DNA from: an uncultured Pelagibacteraceae bacterium
GTDB lineage: Bacteria > Pseudomonadota > Alphaproteobacteria > Pelagibacterales > Pelagibacteraceae
NCBI GenBank assembly: GCA_902616165.1
Contig: CACMRS010000007.1
Coordinates: 1-33,180, forward strand
Length of the DNA: 33,180 nucleotides
Reading direction: 5' to 3'
Shown piece by piece: positions 16,829-25,739 of this stretch; position 1 is the first letter of the stretch; each line of letters starts with the position of its first letter. The position numbers were made by a program, and so were the translations under genes. Below the pieces are notes generated by a model that worked only from the letters and a program-made list of their open reading frames with translations, did not search any database and had not been told where the DNA came from.

Positions 16829-17488
16829 ATGAAAGAAATTGTATTAGATACAGAAACAACAGGTATTTCAGTAAAAGAAGGTCATAGAATTGTTGAGATA
16901 GGTTGTATAGAGTTAGACAATTTGATACCAACTAAAAATAGATTTCATTGTTATTTAAATCCAGAAAGAAAAGTATCAGAAAATGCATTTAAAGTGCATG
17001 GATACACTGATGAATTTCTCTCAAATAAATATAAATTTTCTGATATTTCAGAGGAATTTCTTGCTTTCATAAAAGATAAAAGGCTAATTATTCATAATGC
17101 AGATTTTGATATTGCCCATTTAAATAATGAACTTTTAAAGTTGGGTAAAAACAAAATTGATAATGAGATAGTTGATACGCTTGTTCTAGCAAGAGAAAAG
17201 TTTCCTGGATCTCAGGCTAGTTTGGATGCTTTGTGTAAAAGGTTTAGGATAGATAACTCTAAAAGAGTTAATCATACAGCTTTGATTGATTGTGAATTAT
17301 TGGTTAAGGTATATGTAAATTTAATTGATCAAAAGGAGCCAACTTTAAACTTTCAAGATGATAGAAAAAACAATTTTGAAAATCATAAAGGTTTATCTTA
17401 CTATAAGAAAATTATTGAAATAAGCCCACAAGATTTAGAGGCTCATAAAAAATATTTAAAAAATAATTTGAAAAAAAATTTTTATTAA
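16829..17488 (+). CDS. dnaQ: DNA polymerase III subunit epsilon (3'-5' exonuclease)
   Basis: A 219-residue DnaQ. Exo I is VLDTETTG (D7, E9), Exo II is HNADFDIAHLN and Exo III is HTALIDCELL, so all metal ligands and the general-base His are present. It proofreads in the replicative holoenzyme. It starts on the base after the coaE stop. The gene ends in TTAA, whose palindrome supplies the TAA stop of both dnaQ and the convergent secB (4-bp overlap). Confidence 0.97.
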   Translation: MKEIVLDTETTGISVKEGHRIVEIGCIELDNLIPTKNRFHCYLNPERKVSENAFKVHGYTDEFLSNKYKFSDISEEFLAFIKDKRLIIHNADFDIAHLNNELLKLGKNKIDNEIVDTLVLAREKFPGSQASLDALCKRFRIDNSKRVNHTALIDCELLVKVYVNLIDQKEPTLNFQDDRKNNFENHKGLSYYKKIIEISPQDLEAHKKYLKNNLKKNFY

Positions 17489-17913
17489 TTTAATCTTTGA
17501 CTATAAAGTTCCTCAAAATTTACTTTTTTTTCAAATTTAACATTAGGATAACCCGAATTGTGTAAAAGATCTAAAAGCGCTTTTTCTAAAAACGGATATA
17601 TTTCAATCTGCACATCGCACAACACAATTTTTTCAAGATCTTCTCTTTTTTTAATTTCATCGTTTATTTTTATAATTGTTGCATAGTTTATTTCAAAATA
17701 AGATTTTATTTTATTTTGTTGTTTATCCTCAAACTTCATAAGAGTATTAATTTCTATCATTTTATCTTTTAGTGGTTTAGAAGTGATGTCTATATTCAAT
17801 TGATACTTTAAAATATAATCTTTTACAAAAATATATGTCTCTATATCGGGTGTTTCGCTAGACATATCTTTAATATATTTTGCTAAAATTTTATATTTTT
17901 TTGTCATTGTCAT
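17485..17913 (-). CDS. secB: Protein-export chaperone SecB
   Basis: A 142-residue SecB, recognisable from YIKDMSSETPDIE near the N-terminus (family: Y-x-K-D-x-S-F-E-x-P), the C-L/V-x-Y-P-type region replaced here by EIYPFLEKALLDLLHNSGYPNV, and position after dnaQ. SecB holds preproteins unfolded and hands them to SecA. It is shorter than E. coli SecB at the C-terminus and divergent. M3 at 17907 is a possible alternative start; either start lies within the 3' end of fxsA (23- or 17-base overlap). Confidence 0.9.
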   Translation of the reverse strand: MTMTKKYKILAKYIKDMSSETPDIETYIFVKDYILKYQLNIDITSKPLKDKMIEINTLMKFEDKQQNKIKSYFEINYATIIKINDEIKKREDLEKIVLCDVQIEIYPFLEKALLDLLHNSGYPNVKFEKKVNFEELYSQRLN

Positions 17914-18316
17914 CTTCTATATCTTCAAATTCTCCATCTATAAAATTATTTTTTGTTTTTTTTGAGGGAGAAAATCTTTTTGAAAATTTGTTTAAAATAA
18001 TTTTTCTAGTTATTGGAAAGATTAAAAAAAATCCTAATATATCTGTTGCAAATCCAGGTATAATTAAAAGTATAGCTGCAAAAGCAATGGTAGCCCCTGA
18101 TATTACTTCATAAGCTGGTGTTTCTTGTTTACTTAATTGATTGAAACCAGCTTTCAATGTATTTAATCCCTCATATCTAGCATAATACACACCCAGAATA
18201 GCGGTTATAAAGATTAATAAAATGGTAGTTAATGCTCCAATTTGAGCTCCTATTTTGATAAAAAGGTAAATCTCTAATACAGGTATAAAGATTATTGAAA
18301 AAAATATTGGGTTCAT
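17891..18316 (-). CDS. fxsA: FxsA family membrane protein
   Basis: A 141-residue protein with hydrophobic helices at about 3-20, 25-45 and 72-95 and a charged, acidic-basic C-terminal tail (about 105-141). The FxsA pattern is seen in L-E-I-Y-L-F-I-K-I-G, Y-x-R-x-E-G and the glycine/proline-rich LLIPGFATDILGFFLIFP. FxsA is a cytoplasmic-membrane protein first known as a suppressor of F exclusion of phage T7; its general role is not settled. It lies beside secB and divergent to the Tim44-like gene, a stable alphaproteobacterial arrangement. Confidence 0.9.
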   Translation of the reverse strand: MNPIFFSIIFIPVLEIYLFIKIGAQIGALTTILLIFITAILGVYYARYEGLNTLKAGFNQLSKQETPAYEVISGATIAFAAILLIIPGFATDILGFFLIFPITRKIILNKFSKRFSPSKKTKNNFIDGEFEDIEDDNDKKI

Positions 18317-18339
18317 TTGTCCTTAATCTAAATTGCTGG

Positions 18340-18368
18340 TTGAAATTAATCAATAGAGTAATTACTAT
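18340..18368 (+). promoter_or_regulatory. Predicted sigma70-type promoter of the Tim44-like gene
   Basis: TTGAAA (18340-18345; 5/6) is followed after 17 bases by TACTAT (18363-18368; 4/6). A start 7 bases past the -10 would fall on the A of the ATG at 18375, predicting a leaderless transcript. Confidence 0.4.
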
Positions 18369-18374
18369 CAGGAT

Positions 18375-18971
18375 ATGAATTACAGCTTTGAATACATCGA
18401 TATTATTTTACTTGCGATGATTGCGGGGTTTATTTTTTTAAGATTGAGAGGCATCCTAGGAAAAAGAACAGGATATGAAGGAAAATCTCCAGCACAATTT
18501 CAAGAAGTATTAAAAAAAATTAAAGTTGATCAACATAAAAAACAAAGTGATAAATTTGATGATGAAGCTAAAAAAGAGTTTTTGAAAGGTGCGAAAATTG
18601 CTTACGAAACTATTATTACTGATTTTAGCGATAAAGATAATAAAATTACAAATGCCAAACCCTTATTGAACAAGGATATTTTTAATCAATTTGATGATGC
18701 ATTAAAAGAAAGGGCAAAAAGAGGACATTTTGCTGAAATCACATTTATTGGAGTAAATAAAGCGGAAATAAAAGAGCATAAAAAAATTGGAAATATTTTA
18801 AATGTAACAGTTGATTTTATAGGTGAAGTGATCACTTGTATTAGAGATAAGGAAAAAAAGATAGTATCCGGTGACCCTGAAAAAATAAAAAAAATTTACG
18901 ATACTTGGGTTTTCTCAAGAGATACCACTTCTACAAATCCTAATTGGCAGCTAGTTAATATTTTAACCTAA
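18375..18971 (+). CDS. Tim44-like domain protein
   Basis: A 198-residue protein with one N-terminal membrane helix (about 8-26, IILLAMIAGFIFLRLRGIL), then G-K-R-T-G, a charged linker, and a Tim44/MBA1-type domain (about 60-198). Typical features are FLKGAKIAYETIITDFS and the C-terminal DTWVFSRDTTSTNPNWQLV. In alphaproteobacteria these proteins (TimA in Caulobacter) resemble mitochondrial Tim44 but are inner-membrane proteins of unclear function. The gene between fxsA and smr matches alphaproteobacterial synteny; mltA, often found between tim44 and smr, is absent here. Confidence 0.9.
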   Translation: MNYSFEYIDIILLAMIAGFIFLRLRGILGKRTGYEGKSPAQFQEVLKKIKVDQHKKQSDKFDDEAKKEFLKGAKIAYETIITDFSDKDNKITNAKPLLNKDIFNQFDDALKERAKRGHFAEITFIGVNKAEIKEHKKIGNILNVTVDFIGEVITCIRDKEKKIVSGDPEKIKKIYDTWVFSRDTTSTNPNWQLVNILT

Positions 18972-19394
18972 TTGAACAATAATATTTCAGATAAAGATAA
19001 AAAGGATTGGCAAGCTTTTATTTCAAGTAAGGAAAAAGTTACAGATAAAGATTTTAAAAGCCAAAAAAAAAATCAATTAAAAGTTAGATCTATAGATCTG
19101 CATGGATATACTCTCGAACAAGCAAACAATGCTATAGAACAATTTATACTAAAAGCATTTAAAGAAAAGGTAAGCAAATTAATTGTTGTGACTGGAAAAG
19201 GCATTCATTCAGATGTAGAAAAAAATCCTTATATTTCAAAAGATCTAAGTATTTTAAAATATTCTGTACCTGAATTTATTAATAATAATCAGAATTTAAT
19301 GAGAGTGATAAATGATATTCAAGACGCCACTATTGATGATGGTGGCAGCGGTGCTTTTTACGTGTTTTTAAAAAAAAATATATCTATAGAATAA
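18972..19394 (+). CDS. Smr domain protein
   Basis: A 140-residue protein whose N-terminal third is polar, followed by an Smr domain with [12 protein letters not shown] (LHGYT at 43-47) and VVTGKGIHS (TGKG at 74-77). Smr domains of MutS2 type bind or nick nucleic acid; stand-alone bacterial versions act on RNA in some species. The start is TTG on the base after the Tim44-like stop; there is no ATG at this end of the frame, so the start is less certain. The 3' end overlaps convergent hslU by 11 bp. Confidence 0.88.
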   Translation: MNNNISDKDKKDWQAFISSKEKVTDKDFKSQKKNQLKVRSIDLHGYTLEQANNAIEQFILKAFKEKVSKLIVVTGKGIHSDVEKNPYISKDLSILKYSVPEFINNNQNLMRVINDIQDATIDDGGSGAFYVFLKKNISIE

Positions 19395-20757
19395 ATTTAG
19401 ATAGGTCAGTATCTTTCACTAAGTTATCAAGATTTTTGTTAATGTATTCTTTATTAATAATTATTTTTTCTCCTGCTCTATCTGTTGCCGTAAAACTTAT
19501 TTCGTCTAAAATTTTTTCAATTATTGTATGTAATCTTCTTGCTCCAATATTTTCTACAGTGGCATTTACCTCTGATGCTATATTGGCTATGGTATCAATA
19601 CCATCATCTGAAAACTCAAGATCAACATTTTCAGTTTTCAATAACGCTACATATTGTTTAATTAAACTAAAATCAGGTTCTCTTAAAATTCTCTTAAAAT
19701 CTTCGCCAGTTAAAGCTTCTAGCTCTACTCTGATAGGCAATCTTCCTTGCAGCTCAGGTAATAAATCTGATGGTTTAGCAAGCTGAAAAGCACCAGACGC
19801 AATAAACAAGATATGGTCAGTTTTAATAGGACCATGTTTTGTATTAACTGTTGTGCCCTCAATTAAAGGTAATAAATCTCTTTGAACTCCCTCTCTTGAA
19901 ACGTCACCACCAACCCTGTCAGCTCTTGCAGAAATTTTGTCAATTTCATCTAAAAATACGATTCCATTATTTTCAGTTGAGAGCTTAGCAGCTTTAATAA
20001 TTTTGTCTTGTTCAATTAACTTATCCGACTCATCATTTATTAAAATCTCATGAGATTCTTTTACTGTCATTTTTTTCTTCTTTTCCTTGTTACCCATTGA
20101 TTTTCCAATCATTTCACCAATGTTGATCATTCCAACATTTGCACCTGGCATTCCAGGAATCTCAAAAGAAGCACCACTTGAGCCAGTATCACTGACTGCA
20201 ATTTCAATTTCGTTATCGTCTAAATCACCATTTCTTAATCTTTTTCTAAAGCTTTCTCTTGTAGCCAAACTTGCTTTTTTGCCAACTAAAGCATCTAAAA
20301 CTTTTTCCTCTGCAGCTTTTTGTGCTTGTGCAAAAACTTCTTTTCTTTTTTTTACTTTTTCCATTGAGATAGCTATTTCAATTAAATCTCTTACAATTTG
20401 TTCCACATCTCTTCCAACGTAACCAACTTCAGTGAATCTTGTAGCCTCAACTTTTACAAAAGGAGCTTCTGCTAGTTTAGATAATCTTCTCGAAATTTCA
20501 GTTTTTCCAACACCTGTTGGTCCAATCATTAAAATATTTTTTGGTAGAACTTCATTTTTCATTTCACCTTTAAGAGCTTGACGTCTCCATCTATTTCTTA
20601 GTGCAACAGCAACAGCTCTTTTTGCTTTGTTTTGTCCTACAACAAATCTATCTAACTCAGAGACTATTTCTCTTGGAGATAGAGAACTTACTAAAGAAGC
20701 CTCTTCCTTTTGATTTTTATCTTTAGGGTGTAATTGTGTAACGTTTGATTTATCCAT
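19384..20757 (-). CDS. hslU: HslUV protease ATPase subunit HslU (ClpY)
   Basis: A 457-residue AAA+ unfoldase. It has the family start [17 protein letters not shown], Walker [10 protein letters not shown] (79-87), the intermediate domain (about 110-250), Walker [12 protein letters not shown], sensor regions and the C-terminal L-S-K-F-I-L that docks into HslV. It feeds unfolded substrates to HslV. Its start overlaps the hslV stop in TAATG, giving a coupled hslV-hslU operon read from the sigma32-like promoter at 21280-21307. Confidence 0.99.
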   Translation of the reverse strand: MDKSNVTQLHPKDKNQKEEASLVSSLSPREIVSELDRFVVGQNKAKRAVAVALRNRWRRQALKGEMKNEVLPKNILMIGPTGVGKTEISRRLSKLAEAPFVKVEATRFTEVGYVGRDVEQIVRDLIEIAISMEKVKKRKEVFAQAQKAAEEKVLDALVGKKASLATRESFRKRLRNGDLDDNEIEIAVSDTGSSGASFEIPGMPGANVGMINIGEMIGKSMGNKEKKKKMTVKESHEILINDESDKLIEQDKIIKAAKLSTENNGIVFLDEIDKISARADRVGGDVSREGVQRDLLPLIEGTTVNTKHGPIKTDHILFIASGAFQLAKPSDLLPELQGRLPIRVELEALTGEDFKRILREPDFSLIKQYVALLKTENVDLEFSDDGIDTIANIASEVNATVENIGARRLHTIIEKILDEISFTATDRAGEKIIINKEYINKNLDNLVKDTDLSKFIL

Positions 20758-21272
20758 TATATTTTTTCAATTTTAACATTATCGTTTGTAAAAACACATA
20801 TATCAGCAGCAACTTTAATTGCTTTTTTAGCAATTTCTTCAGCTGATATATTACCTTCCATTAAAACTTTTCCAGCAGCTAAAGCATAATTTCCTCCAGA
20901 GCCGATTCCGATCACATCTCCTTCAGGCTCAAGAACATCACCAGTTCCTGAAATTATATAGCTATTATTTTTGTCTCCAACAGCCATTAACGCCTCTAAT
21001 CTTCTTAAATACTTATCTGTTCTCCAATCTTTTGCTAACTCAACAGCAGCTCTTGATAAGTTACCTGCATGTTTTTCTAATTTTCCCTCTAATCTTTCAA
21101 ATAGAGTTAATGCATCTGCAGTTGATCCTGCAAATCCTGCTACCACATCTCTTTTTTCAATTTTTCTAACTTTTGAAGCAGTACTTTTAACAACAGTATT
21201 TCCCATACTAACTTGCCCATCACCAGCAACCACTACTTCATTATTTTTTCTAACCAGTACAATCGTTGTCAT
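20757..21272 (-). CDS. hslV: HslUV protease catalytic subunit HslV (ClpQ)
   Basis: A 171-residue proteasome-beta-like peptidase. It begins M-T-T-I-V, so the catalytic Thr would be exposed by Met removal (Thr2 in the ORF), which fixes the start codon. [13 protein letters not shown] and the Lys in KVRKI are family landmarks, and [11 protein letters not shown] follows. Twelve subunits form the chamber closed by HslU hexamers. A sigma32-like promoter ends 7 bases upstream of the ATG. Confidence 0.98.
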   Translation of the reverse strand: MTTIVLVRKNNEVVVAGDGQVSMGNTVVKSTASKVRKIEKRDVVAGFAGSTADALTLFERLEGKLEKHAGNLSRAAVELAKDWRTDKYLRRLEALMAVGDKNNSYIISGTGDVLEPEGDVIGIGSGGNYALAAGKVLMEGNISAEEIAKKAIKVAADICVFTNDNVKIEKI

Positions 21273-21279
21273 ACTTAAT

Positions 21280-21307
21280 AAATGGTAACTATTTTTGATA
21301 CTTCAAG
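21280..21307 (-). promoter_or_regulatory. Sigma32-like heat-shock promoter of hslVU
   Basis: On the - strand CTTGAAG (21307-21301) and TACCATTT (21287-21280) are separated by 13 bases. This resembles the RpoH consensus (CTTGAA ... CCCCATNT), and hslVU is a classic RpoH target. The expected start is on or next to the A of the HslV ATG at 21272. Both elements are visible; sigma factor identity is inference. Confidence 0.5.
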
Positions 21308-21321
21308 TGTTCAGACTGATA

Positions 21322-21350
21322 TTGATATAGTGGGATTATGTATGTATACC
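21322..21350 (+). promoter_or_regulatory. Predicted sigma70-type promoter of the his operon
   Basis: TTGATA (21322-21327; 5/6) and TATACC (21345-21350; 4/6) are separated by 17 bases. The expected start near 21357 leaves about 5 nt before the hisB ATG, so there is no space for a his leader-peptide attenuator. Confidence 0.4.
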
Positions 21351-21361
21351 ATTAAAAATAT

Positions 21362-21952
21362 ATGGCTAGAAAAGGAAAAGTATCTCGAAAAACAAAAGAA
21401 ACTAGTATCAATGTTGAAGTAAATATTGATGGTAAAGGTAAGTACCAAATTGACACTGGTATAGGTTTCTTAGATCATATGCTTGAGCAGTTATCAAAGC
21501 ATTCTTTAATAGATTTAAAAGTTAAAGCAAAAGGAGATACTCATATTGATCTTCACCACACAACAGAAGATACGGGTATTGCAATTGGAGAAGCTTTAAA
21601 AAAAGCAGCAAAAAAATTTATAGGAATAAAGAGATATGCTCATACAGTTATTCCTATGGATGAAACATTGACTAGGGTTGCAATTGATGTCTCAAACAGA
21701 CCTTATTTGATTTGGAAAGTAAAATTAAAAGTAGAGAAACTTGGCGAGATGGACACTGAACTTTTTAAAGAATGGTTCCAAGCATTTTCTCAATCTGCAG
21801 GTATTACAATGCACGTTGAAAATATATACGGTGATAACAGCCACCACATAATTGAATCCTGCTACAAAGCATTAGCAAGATCTTTAAGAGCTGCTTTAGA
21901 AATGGATCCAAGAAACAAGAAGAGTATTCCATCCACTAAAGGCTCATTATAA
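21362..21952 (+). CDS. hisB: Imidazoleglycerol-phosphate dehydratase
   Basis: A 196-residue monofunctional HisB (no fused phosphatase). [16 protein letters not shown] and [17 protein letters not shown] carry Mn-binding His residues, with a second set in [15 protein letters not shown]. It dehydrates imidazoleglycerol phosphate to imidazoleacetol phosphate. First gene of hisBHAFE, divergent from hslV with 89 bp between the starts. Confidence 0.98.
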   Translation: MARKGKVSRKTKETSINVEVNIDGKGKYQIDTGIGFLDHMLEQLSKHSLIDLKVKAKGDTHIDLHHTTEDTGIAIGEALKKAAKKFIGIKRYAHTVIPMDETLTRVAIDVSNRPYLIWKVKLKVEKLGEMDTELFKEWFQAFSQSAGITMHVENIYGDNSHHIIESCYKALARSLRAALEMDPRNKKSIPSTKGSL

Positions 21953-21957
21953 GTTTA

Positions 21958-22584
21958 ATGAACGTCACGATTGTTGATTATAATTCGGGCAATATAAGCT
22001 CGGTCATAAACTCCTTTAAGGAAGTTGCAAAAGATAAAGTAAATATCGAAGTAACTTCAGATTTAGATAAGATTAAATCTTCAGATAAAGTTGTTTTACC
22101 AGGGCAGGGTTCGTTTAAGAGTTGTGTTGATGCATTAAACAATATTGATGGTCTTTCAGATACACTTAATGAATTTGTAATTAACAATAAAAAACCACTT
22201 CTTGGCATTTGTGTTGGTTTGCAAATGTTTGCAGATGTTGGATATGAGGAAACCGAAACTAAAGGCCTTGGATGGATATCTGGCAAGGTATCAAAGATAG
22301 ATAATCAAAATGGAAAATATAAACTTCCTCACATTGGCTGGAACGAAATTAACATTGTTAAAGACAGTAAAATTTTTAAAGATATAGAAAATAATTCTCA
22401 CATGTATTTTGTTCACAGTTATGAATTTGTTCCAAAAGATAAAAACGTAATTTCAGCAACAACAGATTATTCATCAAATATTGTTTGCTCTGTAGAAAAA
22501 GAAAATATTTTTGGAACACAATTCCACCCAGAGAAAAGTGACAAATTTGGACTTAAAATAATTGATAATTTTATAAATTTGTAA
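21958..22584 (+). CDS. hisH: Imidazole glycerol phosphate synthase, glutaminase subunit
   Basis: A 208-residue class I glutamine amidotransferase. The nucleophile is Cys85 in LLGICVGLQMF, and H190/E192 in QFHPEKS complete the triad. It supplies ammonia to HisF for ring closure, yielding IGP and AICAR. It is 5 bp after hisB and directly abuts hisA. Length and motifs are normal. Confidence 0.98.
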   Translation: MNVTIVDYNSGNISSVINSFKEVAKDKVNIEVTSDLDKIKSSDKVVLPGQGSFKSCVDALNNIDGLSDTLNEFVINNKKPLLGICVGLQMFADVGYEETETKGLGWISGKVSKIDNQNGKYKLPHIGWNEINIVKDSKIFKDIENNSHMYFVHSYEFVPKDKNVISATTDYSSNIVCSVEKENIFGTQFHPEKSDKFGLKIIDNFINL

Positions 22585-23310
22585 ATGAAAATATTCCCAG
22601 CAATAGATATTAAAGATAAAAAGTGTGTGAGGTTAGTTAAAGGAGACTTTGAGAACAAAACTGAATATGAAATGTCTCCAGTCGAACAAGCTGGAAAATA
22701 TAAAGATCATGGTTTTAAAAATTTACACATAGTCGATTTAGATGGAGCTTTAAATGGTGAAACAGTTAATTTAGATATTATTCAGGAAATAGTTAGTAAA
22801 TTTGATCTTAAAATTGAGATTGGTGGAGGTATTAGAAATTTTGAAAGTATTCAGAAATATATTGATGCTGGTGTCGAAAAAGTTATTTTAGGAAGTGCTG
22901 CTATAAAAGATAAAAACTTTTTAAAAGAGGCTTGTAAAAAATTTCCAAATAAAATTGCTTTAGGTTTAGATGCAAAAGATGGATATCTGTCGGTATCAGG
23001 TTGGAAAGAAAATTCTAATCAACTAACTTTAGATTATTTAAAAGAAGTAAATGATTATGGTGTAAGTAGGTTGATTTATACTGATATTAATAGAGATGGT
23101 ATGAAACAAAGTCCCAATTTTGAGGAGACTGCAAAAGTTGCTGATACTTCTAATTGTCCTGTAATTATATCTGGTGGAGTTTCTTCAATTGATGATATTA
23201 AAAAAGCCAAGGAATTAAACAATAATAATATTGAAGGCATTATAGTTGGAAAAGCTATATATGATGGTGATATTCAATTACAAGAATTAGTGAAAGAATT
23301 AGATGCTTAA
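22585..23310 (+). CDS. hisA: ProFAR isomerase
   Basis: A 241-residue TIM barrel. The N-terminal Asp in [15 protein letters not shown] (D8) and the second catalytic Asp in LGLDAKDG are present, together with the phosphate-binding IGGGIRN and VISGGVSS loops. It isomerises ProFAR to PRFAR. The start follows the hisH stop without a gap; the end overlaps hisF by 8 bases. HisA and HisF are half-barrel duplicates and look related here. Confidence 0.98.
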   Translation: MKIFPAIDIKDKKCVRLVKGDFENKTEYEMSPVEQAGKYKDHGFKNLHIVDLDGALNGETVNLDIIQEIVSKFDLKIEIGGGIRNFESIQKYIDAGVEKVILGSAAIKDKNFLKEACKKFPNKIALGLDAKDGYLSVSGWKENSNQLTLDYLKEVNDYGVSRLIYTDINRDGMKQSPNFEETAKVADTSNCPVIISGGVSSIDDIKKAKELNNNNIEGIIVGKAIYDGDIQLQELVKELDA

Positions 23311-24058
23311 GAATAGAATAATACCTTGCTTAGATGTTAAAAATGGTCGTGTGGTAAAGGGAATAAACTTTGTTGATTTGCAGGACGCAGGTGATCCCGT
23401 CGAACAAGCTAAAATTTATTCAGACGGTGGAGCAGATGAAATTTGCTTTTTAGATATTACTGCATCAAATGAAAATAGAGATACTATTTACGATGTAGTA
23501 GAGAAAACCTCGAAGAAATGCTTTGTTCCTCTGACAGTTGGAGGCGGTGTTAGAAGTGTTGATGATATTAATAAACTACTGAACTGTGGTGCAGACAAAG
23601 TATCAATCAATACTGCTGCAGTTCAAAATCCAGAAGTAGTTATAGTTAGTTCTAAAAAATTTGGGTCACAATGTATAGTGGTAGCGATAGATGCTAAAAA
23701 AAGTGGAGATAAATGGGAAATTTTCACTCATGGTGGAAGAAATAATACCGGCATTGACGCAATAGAATTTGCTAAAAAAATGGAAGATAGCGGGGCAGGA
23801 GAACTACTAGTTACCTCTATGGATCGAGATGGTACCCAAGTTGGTTATGATATTGATTTAATGTCTAAGATATCTTCTATGGTAAATATTCCAGTAATTG
23901 CTTCAGGAGGAGTTGGAAATCTAGATCACTTAGTAGATGGAATTAAATTAGGAAATGCAAGTGCAGTTCTAGCAGCATCAATATTTCATTATGGTAAACA
24001 TTCTGTAAAAGAGGCCAAGGAATATTTGGATTCAAAAGGAATTCCTGTTAGAATTTAA
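23303..24058 (+). CDS. hisF: Imidazole glycerol phosphate synthase, cyclase subunit
   Basis: A 251-residue TIM barrel starting with [16 protein letters not shown] (D11 catalytic); the second Asp is in [10 protein letters not shown]. Phosphate loops TVGGGVRS and IASGGVGN are present. With HisH it makes IGP and AICAR from PRFAR. The overlap with hisA and 1-bp gap to hisE indicate tight co-translation. Confidence 0.98.
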   Translation: MLKNRIIPCLDVKNGRVVKGINFVDLQDAGDPVEQAKIYSDGGADEICFLDITASNENRDTIYDVVEKTSKKCFVPLTVGGGVRSVDDINKLLNCGADKVSINTAAVQNPEVVIVSSKKFGSQCIVVAIDAKKSGDKWEIFTHGGRNNTGIDAIEFAKKMEDSGAGELLVTSMDRDGTQVGYDIDLMSKISSMVNIPVIASGGVGNLDHLVDGIKLGNASAVLAASIFHYGKHSVKEAKEYLDSKGIPVRI

Positions 24059-24059
24059 C

Positions 24060-24332
24060 ATGCTTAATACATTAGAAAACTTAATTAAACTTGCAAGAGA
24101 TAGAAAATCTTCTCCTATTGAAGGTTCTTATACTAATAAGTTACTTACAGACAAATCATTAAGCAAGGCAAAAGTTTTAGAAGAGGTTAATGAATTGATT
24201 GAAGCTGTAGAAGAAAATACAAATAAAATTCACGAAGCTGCAGACGTATTTTACCATTTGCTAATGTACCTTGAAGCAAATGACATTAAAATTGAAGATG
24301 TAATGTTAGAGTTAGAAAAAAGAAAAAAATGA
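24060..24332 (+). CDS. hisE: Phosphoribosyl-ATP pyrophosphatase
   Basis: A 90-residue MazG-fold protein. The metal-binding E-E-V-N-E and EAADVFYHLLMYL motifs of HisE are visible, as is SYTNKLL near the start. It hydrolyses PR-ATP to PR-AMP, the second histidine step. It is stand-alone, not fused to HisI; hisI is not in this window. It overlaps the next gene by 4 bases (ATGA). Confidence 0.95.
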   Translation: MLNTLENLIKLARDRKSSPIEGSYTNKLLTDKSLSKAKVLEEVNELIEAVEENTNKIHEAADVFYHLLMYLEANDIKIEDVMLELEKRKK

Positions 24333-24694
24333 GTTACGACGATAATAATATTTTCGCAAAAATTTTACGTGGAGAAATACCTTGTAATAAAATTTATGAG
24401 GATGATTTTGTTTTGTCATTTCACGATATCAATCCACAAAAAAAAATTCATGCTTTAGTTATCCCCAAAGGGAAATACATTGATTTAGATGATTTTAGTT
24501 TAAACGCCTCGCCAGAGGAGATGGTTGGATTATTAAAAGGTATTAATATAGTTGCTAAAAAGCTTGGTATTTCAACAGAAGTAGGAAAGGGCTACAGGGC
24601 TTTAGCAAATATAAGTGATTATGGTGGCCAAGAGGTTCCTCATTTACACTTTCATCTCTTTGGAGGTGAAAGAGTAGGAAAAATGGTGGTGTGA
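24329..24694 (+). CDS. HIT family hydrolase (HinT-like)
   Basis: A 121-residue histidine triad protein. It begins with the typical NIFAKILRGEIPCNKIYEDD-like helix/strand region, and ends with the triad HLHFHLFGG (H105, H107, H109). HinT-like enzymes hydrolyse nucleoside phosphoramidates and acyl-adenylates. Its presence after hisE is common in alphaproteobacteria. ATGA and GTGA overlaps on both sides show operon membership. Confidence 0.95.
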   Translation: MSYDDNNIFAKILRGEIPCNKIYEDDFVLSFHDINPQKKIHALVIPKGKYIDLDDFSLNASPEEMVGLLKGINIVAKKLGISTEVGKGYRALANISDYGGQEVPHLHFHLFGGERVGKMVV

Positions 24695-25194
24695 CTGAGG
24701 AAGTTAAAAGAAATTATTTAGAAATAAACTCACTTCATGATCTTAAAGAGGGGACCAAGCCCTCAGAAGATTATTCCTTAAGTTTAATTGATCCAATAAA
24801 TTTCCAATTGAACAAATTTTTTTATAAGAATATTGGAAAAAAACATCAATGGTTAGATAGACTATCGTGGTCAGAAGAAAAATGGATAAATTATGTTTCA
24901 TCAGACAGAGTTAAGACATATGTATTTAAATATAAAGATGATTTGGTGGGTTTTTTTGAATTAATTTTTCATATAGAAAAAAATGAAACTGAAATTGCTT
25001 ATTTTGGAATATTAGAGGAATATCGAAATAAAAAACTAGGTTCTTATTTATTAACTAAGGCTATAAAAAAATCTTTTGAAGGAAAAATTAATCGTGTTTG
25101 GGTCCATACATGCTCGTTAGATCACAAAAATGCTTTAAATAATTATATCTCAAGAGGAATGAAAATATATAAAACTGAAATACTAAATATTTAA
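24691..25194 (+). CDS. GNAT family N-acetyltransferase
   Basis: A 167-residue protein with a GTG start embedded in the stop of the HIT gene (GTGA). The acetyl-CoA motif A is visible as AYFGILEEYRNKKLGSYLL (about 110-128), preceded by a strand with FFELIF and followed by RVWVHTCSLDHKNALNNYISRGMKIYK, which is motif B with the usual G-x-x-x-Y. The acceptor is unknown. As last gene of the his-HIT operon it may be an amino-group or protein acetyltransferase. It overlaps convergent lolA by 4 bp at TTAA. Confidence 0.88.
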   Translation: MTEEVKRNYLEINSLHDLKEGTKPSEDYSLSLIDPINFQLNKFFYKNIGKKHQWLDRLSWSEEKWINYVSSDRVKTYVFKYKDDLVGFFELIFHIEKNETEIAYFGILEEYRNKKLGSYLLTKAIKKSFEGKINRVWVHTCSLDHKNALNNYISRGMKIYKTEILNI

Positions 25195-25739
25195 TTCTGT
25201 GAAGGAATCTTGAAAAGGTTTTCCGAAAGAACCCTATTTTTTCTTATTGAGGAAATAAAAGTAATATTAAAATTTTGATAAATATCTGTATTTTGCCAAC
25301 CAATTAAATCATATGTCTCGTTGTCAAAAAAAATATTTATTTCATTATCTTTTTCAAGAATTGTAAAATTTACTAAATTATTATCAATTATTCTCTCATT
25401 TAAGTTACTGATTTTATCGATAAGAAATTTTTTATCTAAGATTAAATTTAATGGAGTTTTTTCTAATAGATATCTGTAATAACTAACTCTAGTCTTGATT
25501 ACAAGTGACTTACCATTTGATACTAAGATTTTATTATTGCTTCCTGCGTATTCACAAAAAATTTTTTTTGGATATTCAATGGTACAATTTCCATGCTCTA
25601 TTTTTCCATTTATGTTCTGTTCAAATTTGAAATCTAGATTATTAGTGTTTTTTAGATTTTCGATAATTTTATTTTTAATCTCTGCACTGGAATTAGAAGT
25701 TAAAATAAAAAGAAATATTATTGAGAAATAACGCAACAT
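25191..25739 (-). CDS. lolA: Outer-membrane lipoprotein carrier LolA
   Basis: A 182-residue periplasmic protein with a signal peptide (basic-poor but hydrophobic, about 1-19, cleavage likely after S-S-A). The remainder fits LolA: an N-terminal helix, then beta-strands including NGKIEHGNCTIEYPKKIFCEY and the LVSNGKSLVIK strand. It shuttles lipoproteins from LolCDE to the outer membrane. Adjacent and coupled to ftsK by TAATG, the usual ftsK-lolA order. A pair of Cys residues in the first strands is not general for the family. Confidence 0.88.
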   Translation of the reverse strand: MLRYFSIIFLFILTSNSSAEIKNKIIENLKNTNNLDFKFEQNINGKIEHGNCTIEYPKKIFCEYAGSNNKILVSNGKSLVIKTRVSYYRYLLEKTPLNLILDKKFLIDKISNLNERIIDNNLVNFTILEKDNEINIFFDNETYDLIGWQNTDIYQNFNITFISSIRKNRVLSENLFKIPSQN

